Source: a virus. Taken from it: 40,393 bases of DNA. The stretch covers positions 1 through 40,393 of the IMG/VR virus record IMGVR_UViG_3300023110_001987; one strand, given 5' to 3'. The translations under genes and the position numbers were made by a program. The first letter of the stretch is position 1; each line of letters starts with the position of its first letter. The notes beneath the pieces were generated by a model, which did not search any database, was not told the DNA's origin, and worked only from the letters and a program-made list of their open reading frames with translations. Positions 8,670-16,221 of the stretch are shown piece by piece.

Positions 8670-9743
8670 TTAAGATCCGCAAAATTTTGAACATTGGGAC
8701 ACAGGATTATTACTTTTCCAACTATCAGGCAACTTCTTTCTAAACCAGTCATTCTTTATAATATCTAATAAATTATTGTGAAAAACATTATGACTTTTTT
8801 TATACTGATTGTAATGCTTGATTAAAGGATGTGTTACCAAAGTATTTTCAATTTTTGTTATTGAATTGAAAAAATGAGTGTTTGCAAAATAACAACATGG
8901 TAATACTTGACCATCTGGATTAACTAAAATTTTATTATCTCTTAACCACTTACATGAAATATTATTTGAATTTGTAGATTTTGTTTCTTGTCTTCGTGTG
9001 TACCATACATTTATTTTTGAATTTTCTTTTTTTATTCCAAGATTTTTATTTAACTTAATTGAAGTGTTTTCAGGTATTTTAGGTATTGATCGCTCAAGTT
9101 TTTTACTAAAACCATTACTATCAATAAATGAGTAAGTATTATTAATAAATGTTCTATCTGTGTAAATGTGTTGATGATATTTAGAACCATGTTTGTAACA
9201 CAATTCTTCTATTTCTTTTAAATGTTGCTCATTATGTTTAAAGATAATTGTTTGTGTGGCAACTTTAGCCTGTGTATTAGATAAAACTTGCATATTATTA
9301 AGTATTTTATTTAAAAAAGTTTTTTGCCTATAAAGTTCGTGCATTTGTTGAGATATGCCTTCAACTGCAAAATTAACATTTAATTTTTTACCACCAATCA
9401 CTCCAAGTTCCCACCAAAAATCTTCATTTCTTAAAGAGCCATTAGTGTGAATACTTAGTATAACATTTTTGTTTGTTTCCCTCACATATTTTATAATATC
9501 TAAAAAATCTTTATTAATAATAGGATCACCCCACGTACCACAAATTGTTAATTTTCTAGCAACTTTGATAACATTTTCAGGATATGCTTTTTTAAATTGT
9601 TCTAAAGACCAATCTATTGTTGGTAACCACTCAGCTGTTTTACACTTATTTTTAGGGTTTGTTCTATGACACATAGGACAACCAGCGTTACAGTTAGTCG
9701 TTATATCAACAAATATATCTAAATTATACGGATCAAGTTGCAT
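8670..9743 (-). CDS. Radical SAM/SPASM enzyme
   Basis: This is a full-length (357-residue) radical SAM protein. Cys18, Cys22 and Cys25 form TNCNAGCPMC near the N-terminus, and TICGTWGDP stands at the GGEP position. A C-terminal SPASM-like domain has Cys264, Cys283-Cys284 (DGQVLPCCYF), Cys351 and Cys355. I chose the ATG at 9743; the longer frame would use TTG. The gene begins 11 nt before the end of the upstream glycosyltransferase. The family installs modifications on peptides or catalyses other radical reactions; here the substrate is unknown. It serves as the intact comparison for the split pair at 6527-7545. Confidence 0.85.
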   Translation of the reverse strand: MQLDPYNLDIFVDITTNCNAGCPMCHRTNPKNKCKTAEWLPTIDWSLEQFKKAYPENVIKVARKLTICGTWGDPIINKDFLDIIKYVRETNKNVILSIHTNGSLRNEDFWWELGVIGGKKLNVNFAVEGISQQMHELYRQKTFLNKILNNMQVLSNTQAKVATQTIIFKHNEQHLKEIEELCYKHGSKYHQHIYTDRTFINNTYSFIDSNGFSKKLERSIPKIPENTSIKLNKNLGIKKENSKINVWYTRRQETKSTNSNNISCKWLRDNKILVNPDGQVLPCCYFANTHFFNSITKIENTLVTHPLIKHYNQYKKSHNVFHNNLLDIIKNDWFRKKLPDSWKSNNPVSQCSKFCGS

Positions 9744-10572
9744 TAAAATAACTTTCAAATTTTTTGTTTATAAAATGTAACATATTAGCATCAGATATAT
9801 CATCATTTTTTAATAACATATCGTGCCAGGTTTTAGGTAGATCAAACCAATCTATATTATTTTTTTCCAAAAGATATGTAAAAAATGTTTCGTTATTAGG
9901 TTCATACATAGAACTAATAGTATTTCCAAAATATTCTTCAGATTTTGCTTTGTTTAAAAGATTAATTAAATTATCTAAATTCTTCATAAGTTGCACTTGT
10001 TTTAATATTTTACTACTTGCACATATTATACCTGTGTTAATAACATCATAGGTTACATTGTAATTTTCATTTGTAAAAAACATAGATTGTTTTGCTAAAG
10101 CTTTTATGTACATACTATACTTATCAAAATGAACGTTGATTATATCATCGTGGTTTTCTTTTTCAAGTCTTTTAGTTAAAGCGTCTTCAGACCACGTATT
10201 TTGAACTGTTGAATTTACCGAGCGAACATTTATTTTATTCATATTAAATTGTTCAAAAAAAGATTGATTAGTATTTGGTATAACATCAAAATCTAAATAT
10301 AAAATATTGTCATATTTGTCAAAAAGATTTTCATATAAAAAGTGTTTGTAAAAGTTTAATGTATCAAACTCATACAAATCATATCTACCTTTAAACTTAT
10401 CATAAACCTCATCTTGGCCAAACATAACAAAGTCAGCATTGCACTTTTTAGCATAATCTTTTTTGATATTTACTAATTCAGTATAATAGGTTTTTAGTTT
10501 ATTTTTAGTGTTTGTATGTTTTGAATTATTAGGCTCAATGTCAATATAAAAACTATAAATCACATTTTTCAT
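9733..10572 (-). CDS. DxD glycosyltransferase, paralogue of the upstream gene
   Basis: The start at 10572 (MKNVIYSFYIDI, 279 residues) has GGAG (complement of 10578-10581) 5 nt upstream. A GT-A-type plan is visible: an N-terminal strand, a helical region with NFYKHFLYENLFDKYD, then NILYLDFDVIPN with Asp94-x-Asp96. A later TYDVINTGIICAS corresponds to the NTGII substrate-binding stretch seen in GT8-like enzymes. The upstream neighbour shares MK-VIYS-YIDI, LYLDFDV, DVINTGII and NNET-F, so the two arose by tandem duplication and then diverged. Donor and acceptor are unknown. Confidence 0.75.
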   Translation of the reverse strand: MKNVIYSFYIDIEPNNSKHTNTKNKLKTYYTELVNIKKDYAKKCNADFVMFGQDEVYDKFKGRYDLYEFDTLNFYKHFLYENLFDKYDNILYLDFDVIPNTNQSFFEQFNMNKINVRSVNSTVQNTWSEDALTKRLEKENHDDIINVHFDKYSMYIKALAKQSMFFTNENYNVTYDVINTGIICASSKILKQVQLMKNLDNLINLLNKAKSEEYFGNTISSMYEPNNETFFTYLLEKNNIDWFDLPKTWHDMLLKNDDISDANMLHFINKKFESYFNAT

Positions 10573-11431
10573 AAAATCTCCATACATATTCAAAACGTTT
10601 ATTAATAACGTGTAGTAGTTTAGTATCTTTAGGTATATAATATTCTAAATCATAAAAATTATGCCACTTATTATCTAACCATTGCACGTTTACGTTGTTT
10701 GTTTTTAATTTATAACTAAACAAGGTTTCGTTGTCGTAACCAAATATATCAACAATATTTTTTGGAAATAAGTCGTAACTTTTATCATCTCTTAATTTAC
10801 TCATTAAATCTAAAACTTCTCTAAAATTTTTAAAATAATTTAATTGATTTAAGTGCTCTTTGTTAATTCCAATTATGCCTGTATTGATAACATCATTTAC
10901 AGGACTGTGACCTGTTTCTATTAACATAGCCTGAGTGTTAAAGTATTTTGCCGTTGGACTTCTTACACTATGATTTTTTATTTCGTGTACTTTTTTGTTT
11001 TTTTTGTTTACTGAATTATTATTATTTAAAACACATATTCCTTTTGTTAAATCCCAAACATCAAAAAAGGACTCTTTTGTAACTGGCACAACATCAAAGT
11101 CTAGGTATAATATCTCGTCATACTCTTTAGCCAATTCATACAGTAAATGAATTTTATAAAAATTTACTATGTTATAGGTTGTTATTTCTGGATATTTCTC
11201 TTTAAAAAATTTGTAATACTTTTTATACTGATCATCCCACTCATACATTTTAAAATCTACATTGATATTTTTAGAGTATTGTTTTTTTACCTCTAAAAGT
11301 TTGTGATAATGTTTTTTAAATAATTCTTTTGTTCGATTTGTTTTAGAGATGTTATCCCACATAAATGGTGGTTGATAATCTAACTCATCATCTGGTATAT
11401 CAATATATAAACTGTAAATCACTCTTTTCAT
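10553..11431 (-). CDS. DxD glycosyltransferase, first gene of the minus-strand block
   Basis: The 292-residue enzyme has the GT-A hallmark EILYLDFDVVP (Asp111-x-Asp113), a PVNDVINTGIIGI segment and a C-terminal LLHVINKRFEY containing His. It is paralogous to the gene immediately downstream, and the two overlap by 20 nt. It begins only 18 nt from the divergent methyltransferase gene. On the minus strand a CTAAATA box (complement of 11442-11448) lies 10 nt before its ATG and could start the whole eight-gene transcript. Sugar donor and acceptor are not deducible. Confidence 0.75.
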   Translation of the reverse strand: MKRVIYSLYIDIPDDELDYQPPFMWDNISKTNRTKELFKKHYHKLLEVKKQYSKNINVDFKMYEWDDQYKKYYKFFKEKYPEITTYNIVNFYKIHLLYELAKEYDEILYLDFDVVPVTKESFFDVWDLTKGICVLNNNNSVNKKNKKVHEIKNHSVRSPTAKYFNTQAMLIETGHSPVNDVINTGIIGINKEHLNQLNYFKNFREVLDLMSKLRDDKSYDLFPKNIVDIFGYDNETLFSYKLKTNNVNVQWLDNKWHNFYDLEYYIPKDTKLLHVINKRFEYVWRFYEKCDL

Positions 11432-11449
11432 CTTGTATATATATTTAGT
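11432..11449. promoter_or_regulatory. Divergent promoter region between the minus-strand block and the methyltransferase gene
   Basis: Only 18 nt separate the two divergent start codons. On the minus strand the sequence reads CTAAATA followed by 10 nt to the ATG at 11431. On the plus strand a TATATATA-like run precedes the ATG at 11450. Both resemble degenerate T4-type late promoters, but both starts may also depend on longer transcripts. Confidence 0.4.
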
Positions 11450-12022
11450 ATGATAAATTATAGTGATGTTTTAAATACTATTGATAGGTTTACTAAAGAT
11501 GAATTGACAAAAAGTATAATCAATAGTGTTAATGAAAATCAAATTAAAAGTAAGACTTGGTTAATAGACAAATTAAAGCCACATTTAGAGATGTTTGATA
11601 ACCCTAAAATCTGTGTGGCAGCAGGTTGGTATGGCCTATCAGCACAGTTATTGTCAACGTATACTACAGAAAGGGTAATATCTTTTGATATTGATCCAAT
11701 GTGTAAAGATATTGGTAAAAAAATGTTTTCAAATGTTAAGTTTGAAACTGCCGATATATCAGAATATGATATTTCTGAATTTGATATTGTTGTTTGTACA
11801 TCTTGTGAACATATATCCGATAAAGTATTAAATAATTTTATTAAAAAAAAGAAAACAGCTTCTTTAATGGTATTACAAAGTAATAACTATTTTGATATTA
11901 AAGAACATATAAATTGTAAAAAATCTATTGAAGAATTTAAAGAGTCTATAAACTTAAATATTTTAGATGAGTATGTAATGCCATTAAATAAATTTGATAG
12001 ATATATGATAATAGGATCATAA
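11450..12022 (+). CDS. Class I SAM-dependent methyltransferase
   Basis: The 190-residue protein has a Rossmann-type methyltransferase fold by motif. Motif I is PKICVAAGWYGLSA (glycine-containing loop for SAM), motif II is RVISFDIDPMC (acidic residue for the ribose), then KFETADISEYD and FDIVVCTSCEHIS. An N-terminal helical extension of about 50 residues precedes the fold. It ends in TAATG with the next gene, so the two are coupled. I do not recognise the substrate. Position beside redox and oxygenase genes suggests small-molecule, lipid or protein modification, not DNA methylation, because no target-recognition domain is present. Confidence 0.75.
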   Translation: MINYSDVLNTIDRFTKDELTKSIINSVNENQIKSKTWLIDKLKPHLEMFDNPKICVAAGWYGLSAQLLSTYTTERVISFDIDPMCKDIGKKMFSNVKFETADISEYDISEFDIVVCTSCEHISDKVLNNFIKKKKTASLMVLQSNNYFDIKEHINCKKSIEEFKESINLNILDEYVMPLNKFDRYMIIGS

Positions 12023-12450
12023 TGAAGTTTTACATAACAGGAATTAGAAGAGGCCTTGGTAAAGCATTAAGTGAAAAATATAACACAGTTGACGACTTAA
12101 AAGACTGTGATGTTTTTATTAATTGTAAACATGATGGTTTTTCACAGGTTAACTTATTATATGAAGCATCAAAGTTAAATAAAAAGATTATTAATATAGG
12201 TTCTAATTCATCAGATGGAATAAAAAAATATAGTCATCTTTATGCCATTGAAAAGACAGCATTAGAAAAGGCAAATGAACAACTATTTTATCAAAACATA
12301 GATACTACAATTGTAAAATTTGGTTACTTTGACTCTCCTAGAGTGGCTCATATAGAAGATAAAAAAATGTCAATTGATTATTGCGTTTCTATTATTGAGT
12401 GGATATTAAATCAACCACATAGAATAAAGGATATTACGATATGTCCATAG
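12022..12450 (+). CDS. Miniature short-chain dehydrogenase/reductase-like protein
   Basis: This 142-residue protein keeps the signs of an SDR enzyme. The dinucleotide-binding turn ITGIRRGLGKAL (TGxxxGxG) is at the very N-terminus, IINIGSNSSD contains the position of the catalytic serine, and LYAIEKTALE supplies the Tyr-x-x-x-Lys pair. SDR enzymes are usually about 250 residues, so several strands and the substrate lid are missing. It overlaps both neighbours (1 and 10 nt). It could be a reduced NAD(P)H-dependent reductase or a non-catalytic binder. The substrate is unknown. Confidence 0.65.
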   Translation: MKFYITGIRRGLGKALSEKYNTVDDLKDCDVFINCKHDGFSQVNLLYEASKLNKKIINIGSNSSDGIKKYSHLYAIEKTALEKANEQLFYQNIDTTIVKFGYFDSPRVAHIEDKKMSIDYCVSIIEWILNQPHRIKDITICP

Positions 12451-12890
12451 ATTTAGAAAAAATTAAACAAGAGTTAAAACTTTTACCTAAGTTTGATGAG
12501 CAGATTTGTCTTCAAGGTACTGAAGATAATTTAGATCCATTTTGGGGTGTGGGTAAATGGAATGAAAAATATGAAATGGGATATAAGGAAACAGACTTCA
12601 ATAAATTTATTTTTGATTTACCATACACAAATAGTATTATAGATGAACTAAAAATGTACAGAACCAGAGTAATGAATTTAAAATCAAAAACATGTTACAC
12701 TTATCACAAGGACTTATCAAAAAGGATACATATACCTATTGAAACCAATGAGAGTTGTTTTATGATTATAGACAGGCAGATAAAAAATTATCCAGCAGAT
12801 GGTAACTATTATGTTGTAGATACTACACAATATCATACAGCTTTAAATGCCTCAAAAAAAGATAGAATACACATAGTTGGAGTTATATAA
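12441..12890 (+). CDS. 2OG-Fe(II) oxygenase, aspartyl/asparaginyl hydroxylase-like
   Basis: The 149-residue protein has the C-terminal jelly-roll pattern of the aspartyl/asparaginyl beta-hydroxylase family. YHKDLSKRIHIPI gives His89-x-Asp91 for iron, YHTALNAS gives the distal His132, and Arg142 in KKDRIHIVG is placed to bind 2-oxoglutarate. The intervening DGNYYVVDTTQYH is typical. The family hydroxylates Asp, Asn or other acceptors; the target here is unknown. It is one of three such oxygenases within 3.2 kb. The ATG overlaps the previous gene by 10 nt. Confidence 0.75.
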   Translation: MSIDLEKIKQELKLLPKFDEQICLQGTEDNLDPFWGVGKWNEKYEMGYKETDFNKFIFDLPYTNSIIDELKMYRTRVMNLKSKTCYTYHKDLSKRIHIPIETNESCFMIIDRQIKNYPADGNYYVVDTTQYHTALNASKKDRIHIVGVI

Positions 12891-12893
12891 ATA
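12886..12893 (+). promoter_or_regulatory. T4-type late promoter TATAAATA, 5 nt before the ATG
   Basis: This is a perfect TATAAATA followed by GTAAT and the ATG at 12899. With T4 spacing (box at -13 to -6) transcription would start at the A of the start codon, giving a leaderless message. The same arrangement recurs at 16222, 20674 and, on the minus strand, 36525. Confidence 0.65.
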
Positions 12894-12898
12894 GTAAT

Positions 12899-13186
12899 AT
12901 GTCTTATACAATAAAAATGATATATTCAAAACCAAATGATGGCGTCGTTTTTAACTTTCAACAAAGCGATATGACTGCTTTAATTGATAGTTATTTTGAT
13001 CAAGGTAAAATTTTACAAAAACCCGTCAAAACTGTTTCTGGTTTAACAGAAACTTATACAACTGTTTTTAAAGATGAAACTAGTTATTTCGAGTTTAAAA
13101 ATGAAACAGCTACTAGTTCACATGTAGAAAATAGACTTAATTTTTGTAATGACAACTTAGTTTCGTGGAGTATGGAAACTCCTTAA
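12899..13186 (+). CDS. Small conserved protein of unknown function
   Basis: The 95-residue protein MSYTIKMIYSKP has alternating hydrophobic residues suggesting a small alpha/beta or beta fold (GVVFNF, TYTTVFKD, SYFEFKNET, VSWSMETP). It has its own perfect late promoter with only 5 nt to the ATG and no Shine-Dalgarno sequence. That separates it from the oxygenase genes around it and suggests a late, abundantly made product, possibly a virion component. I do not recognise a family. Confidence 0.55.
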   Translation: MSYTIKMIYSKPNDGVVFNFQQSDMTALIDSYFDQGKILQKPVKTVSGLTETYTTVFKDETSYFEFKNETATSSHVENRLNFCNDNLVSWSMETP

Positions 13187-13200
13187 AAACTTTTTTCGTT

Positions 13201-13755
13201 ATGGTGCATATTTTATATTTTTACCTTTTTTATTGGGTAATGGTACTTTTTGGAATTACCATAGGATACCATAGGTGCCTATCTCATAGGCAAGTAAAAT
13301 TATCTTCTTTTTTAGAAACTATTGTTATTTACTTGGGAGTTATTTCAAGTGCATGCTCACCATTAAGTTGGAGTGGCTTACATCGGATGCATCATGCTTA
13401 CTCAGATACTAACAAAGATCCACATAGTCCAAATTATAAAAAATGGCATGAAGTTTTATTCTCATTGTATCGTGTTAAACAAATACCTAGAAAATTTGTA
13501 TTAGACTTATACAAAAATCCAAGAGTTATTTTTATGCACAAATATAAATGGATTATACTTATTGCTACTTATGTGAGTTTAGGTTTGATTAGTACACAAC
13601 TTTTATTATATACTATATTACTATTACCTATGTCATTTATATCATATGGTATTTTAAATTTATTTGGTCACAATGAAAGGGGCCCGACAAACGTTTTATG
13701 GATAAATATTTTTGCACCTTTTGAAGGAAATCACTATGACCACCACAATTCTTAA
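13201..13755 (+). CDS. Membrane fatty-acid desaturase (acyl-CoA/lipid type), C-terminally short
   Basis: All histidine boxes of the membrane di-iron desaturases are present. HRCLSH is at 24-29, HRMHH at 61-65, NLFGH corresponds to the extra Asn-xxx-His ligand, and HYDHH is at 178-182 (184-residue numbering). At least two hydrophobic segments flank the boxes (ILYFYLFYWVMVLFG, then WIILIATYVSLGLIS and LLLYTILLLP). The family introduces a double bond into membrane acyl chains using oxygen. The protein stops two residues after the last box, so the usual C-terminal tail is absent. I chose the ATG at 13201; an in-frame GTG at 13165 would add 12 residues and overlap the previous gene. Neither has a good ribosome-binding site. 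Confidence 0.85.
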   Translation: MVHILYFYLFYWVMVLFGITIGYHRCLSHRQVKLSSFLETIVIYLGVISSACSPLSWSGLHRMHHAYSDTNKDPHSPNYKKWHEVLFSLYRVKQIPRKFVLDLYKNPRVIFMHKYKWIILIATYVSLGLISTQLLLYTILLLPMSFISYGILNLFGHNERGPTNVLWINIFAPFEGNHYDHHNS

Positions 13756-14329
13756 AAAAAGAACAGAATTACCAAATTTTAAAAAAATAAGTCATATAAA
13801 AGTTGATGTTGATAGGTTATTAAAATGTTTTGAAAATTTTAGTCACCTGCAAGATAATATTAGTGAAACTTGCGGTAGTCCATATTTAAGTGATAAGTAT
13901 AAACAAACACCAATAACTCAACTAAAAGAAGATTTAAAGTATTATCGAAATAATAAAGAAGATGAGAGATGTTATGGTAAAATATTATCAGAATATAAAG
14001 ATACTTATGTTGAGGAAGTAATCAATATGTTTAAGTCGCCAGTGACTCGTTGTAGACTTGTTGTTAAAGAACCTGGTGCTACAATTTTACCACATATTGA
14101 TTATGATACCACTTATAGTATTCGTGTTTATATTTCATTAAAAACAAATCCTTGGGCAATGACTGCTGTAAAAAGTAAGAAAGATAAATTTCCTGAAGTT
14201 AAACATTTACCAGCTGATGGTAGTGCTTGGTTTGTAAATCCAGGGTCTTTACATAGTGCATGGAATTTTGGTGAAACTGATGATGTTAGAATGATCTTAT
14301 CTATTAATGGTCAGAAAGATTTACAATGA
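13736..14329 (+). CDS. 2OG-Fe(II) oxygenase, aspartyl/asparaginyl hydroxylase-like
   Basis: The start is set at 13736 (MTTTILKKR, 197 residues), overlapping the desaturase end by 20 nt. The catalytic core is complete: LPHIDYD gives His120-x-Asp122, NPGSLHSAWN gives His173, and Arg185 in DDVRMILSING binds 2-oxoglutarate. The HLPADGSAWFVNPG stretch is characteristic of this family. The protein is paralogous in plan to the genes at 12441 and 15158 but longer at the N-terminus. The next gene starts in its stop (ATGA). The acceptor is unknown; protein side chains, lipids or small molecules are all possible. Confidence 0.8.
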   Translation: MTTTILKKRTELPNFKKISHIKVDVDRLLKCFENFSHLQDNISETCGSPYLSDKYKQTPITQLKEDLKYYRNNKEDERCYGKILSEYKDTYVEEVINMFKSPVTRCRLVVKEPGATILPHIDYDTTYSIRVYISLKTNPWAMTAVKSKKDKFPEVKHLPADGSAWFVNPGSLHSAWNFGETDDVRMILSINGQKDLQ

Positions 14330-15150
14330 AAGTAACACATTATGATATTGACTTGAAAACTGCCAGCAAAGAGAATATTTTGAAAATGGGTAGAGCAATT
14401 GCAACAGATAATGTAATAATTGTAAGAAACCAAAATTTAAATAATGAGGAAATAGTTAGAGTAGCAAGAACAATTGGAAGAACTGTTCAGCCAAAACAGT
14501 TTATGAATGATGATAGATATCCTGATCTTTGTCGTGTTACTAACGAAAGAGATAGTAATGGTGAAAAAATTGGTATTTTTGCAGACGGTGAACTTGGTTG
14601 GCATAGCAATGGTAATGCAAGAGACTCTGGTTTTGAGTCATGTGTTGCACTCTATTGTATAAAACCTGGCATTGATAGTGTTACAAGTTTTTGTGATGTA
14701 AGACAAGCATATAGAGATTTGCCTGAAACAGATAAAGAGTTATTACTTCAAATTGATGGTTCGTTTAAGTTTGTAAATAATACATTTTATCATCTAAAAG
14801 AAGGTGATAAAGAGTTGAAAATGTATACGGAACATCCAGCGTTTAAAAATGCAGTTACAAAACCACTTATCTACACTCATCCATATGACAAAGAAAAGGG
14901 ATTACATCTTACATACCATTATATTCAAAAACTTTGGCATCGTCAAACAATGAAAGATTATACATTTTTAATAGAGGAATTAAAACTTCATGTTTTTCAG
15001 AATAAGTATATTTACCATCATTCAGATTGGCGTTCAGGAGATTTTATATTTATGGACCAATGGCATAGTTTACATAAGAGAAATGAAGTAAAAGGTAAAC
15101 GATTTTTATGGAGACTTGCTTTTGACTATCACCATTGTTATATTAATTAA
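14326..15150 (+). CDS. TauD/TfdA-like oxygenase with altered iron-binding motif
   Basis: The 274-residue length and layout fit the TauD/TfdA family: an N-terminal VIIVRNQNLNNEEIV, a central iron-motif region, Thr120 (DSVTSF), then WRSGDFIFMDQWHSLHKR with the distal His250 and Arg263 in KRFLWR for 2-oxoglutarate. The first motif reads LGWHSNG, so the aspartate expected two residues after His93 is Asn95. In TauD that Asp is an iron ligand. The enzyme may still bind iron with a weaker ligand, act differently, or be inactive. It overlaps the upstream oxygenase gene by ATGA. The substrate is unknown; nothing points specifically to taurine. Confidence 0.75.
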   Translation: MKVTHYDIDLKTASKENILKMGRAIATDNVIIVRNQNLNNEEIVRVARTIGRTVQPKQFMNDDRYPDLCRVTNERDSNGEKIGIFADGELGWHSNGNARDSGFESCVALYCIKPGIDSVTSFCDVRQAYRDLPETDKELLLQIDGSFKFVNNTFYHLKEGDKELKMYTEHPAFKNAVTKPLIYTHPYDKEKGLHLTYHYIQKLWHRQTMKDYTFLIEELKLHVFQNKYIYHHSDWRSGDFIFMDQWHSLHKRNEVKGKRFLWRLAFDYHHCYIN

Positions 15151-15169
15151 AGTAAGTTTACATAATTAA
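15143..15169. terminator. Possible weak bidirectional hairpin between convergent genes
   Basis: TTAATTA at 15143-15149 can pair with TAATTAA at 15163-15169, with a short inner GTA/TAC stem. It spans both stop codons of the convergent oxygenase genes. The stem is all A-T and therefore weak, and there is no clear U-tract, so a terminator role is uncertain. Confidence 0.25.
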
Positions 15170-15661
15170 CTGTTTTGAATTCCATATCTTTACTGCGTCA
15201 CTATAAAATAATCTACCTAACTGAAACTTTATTACTTTTCTTTGTGGGCCAGCGTTTACACTATGTCGTTTTGAAACATTTAATATAGCTGTTTTATAAA
15301 CAACATCTCCATAGTTTTTATATGTCACAGGTGCAGGATCGTTACTTAAAACAATATTAATACATGATCTATGACCCATATCTTTATGTGGTGGAATTTC
15401 TACTCCTTTAGATAACTGAAATAATTTACCTATTGGTTCTAATTTAAATGTGTTCATAATTAAGTCTTTGATTTTTTTTATTTCTGGAAAATTAGAATAA
15501 TCTTTTATTGTTAAAGTCAACCAGTCAGGTTGATACGAAAACCATGTGTCAGCTTTGATCGGTCTACTTGGTGTGTATGGAACTAACTCTACTGAATTAA
15601 ATTCATTAAGTAGTTTTTGTCTATCACAATCAATATTAATTTCTGTAATGTAATTATTCAT
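15158..15661 (-). CDS. 2OG-Fe(II) oxygenase, aspartyl/asparaginyl hydroxylase-like
   Basis: The 167-residue protein contains the double-stranded beta-helix motifs of the family. IPPHKDMGHRS gives His92-x-Asp94, VSKRHSVNAG gives the distal His133, and Arg141 in PQRKVIKFQLG binds 2-oxoglutarate. It is the third oxygenase of this type in the region but lies on the opposite strand, downstream of a GNAT-like gene that it overlaps by 8 nt. Its 3' end faces the TauD-like gene with 7 nt between stops. The target is unknown. Confidence 0.75.
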   Translation of the reverse strand: MNNYITEINIDCDRQKLLNEFNSVELVPYTPSRPIKADTWFSYQPDWLTLTIKDYSNFPEIKKIKDLIMNTFKLEPIGKLFQLSKGVEIPPHKDMGHRSCINIVLSNDPAPVTYKNYGDVVYKTAILNVSKRHSVNAGPQRKVIKFQLGRLFYSDAVKIWNSKQLIM

Positions 15662-16205
15662 ATTTTGGTAAATTAATATTTTTATATTTTTCTAAAATTG
15701 CAACATTTTGCCAACAATATTTATGAAGTTTATTAGGTTTAGCATGGCATGTCCAATATAATTCATTGATAAACTTATATTTGTATTTACTATTTTTATT
15801 TTGTAAGTTGATTGATCTTTGTAGAGCATTAGGATGTGCAAACATACTATAAAATGGAAAACCATTTTTTTTAACGACAATTTCGGTTTGCATAGGAATT
15901 AAATAACTGCTACTTATATCCTTATAAGGTGTATTCAATGAGTTACTTAAGCTGTTTTGTCTAAAAGATGGAAAATAAAAAGTTCTATCAGCAACTCTAT
16001 AGTAATTTTTTGGCCAAGTCTTTGATTGCCAAATACCAGAAATTGCTATTAATTCATCATTTAAATATACTGAAAAAAAATTACTGTATCCATAAATTCT
16101 TTTTTCAAAATTTAAAAAGTTTCTAGGATGATACTTAGAAGCATTATTTGTAATTTTAATCATCTCATCATAATTATTAATTATATCAACAATTTTTAAA
16201 TTCAT
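15654..16205 (-). CDS. GNAT-like acyltransferase family protein (tentative)
   Basis: The 183-residue protein starts MNLKIVDIINNYDEM. FFSVYLNDELIAISGIW resembles the central beta4 hairpin of GNAT N-acyltransferases, followed by YRVADRTFYFPSFRQ, SYLIPMQTEIV, FPFYSMFAHPNALQRS and KYKFINELYW, a layout seen in a family common in marine T4-like phages. The canonical acetyl-CoA loop (Q/RxxGxG/A) is not obvious, so catalysis is uncertain. It has a CTAAATA late promoter variant 6 nt before its ATG and is coupled to the oxygenase gene downstream. Confidence 0.5.
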   Translation of the reverse strand: MNLKIVDIINNYDEMIKITNNASKYHPRNFLNFEKRIYGYSNFFSVYLNDELIAISGIWQSKTWPKNYYRVADRTFYFPSFRQNSLSNSLNTPYKDISSSYLIPMQTEIVVKKNGFPFYSMFAHPNALQRSINLQNKNSKYKYKFINELYWTCHAKPNKLHKYCWQNVAILEKYKNINLPKYE

Positions 16206-16211
16206 ATGAGA

Positions 16212-16219
16212 TATTTAGT
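16212..16219 (-). promoter_or_regulatory. Late promoter variant ACTAAATA for the GNAT-like gene
   Basis: Read on the minus strand, ACTAAATA is followed by 6 nt and the ATG at 16205. It stands back to back with a perfect TATAAATA on the plus strand, forming a compact divergent pair. Confidence 0.55.
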
Positions 16220-16221
16220 CG

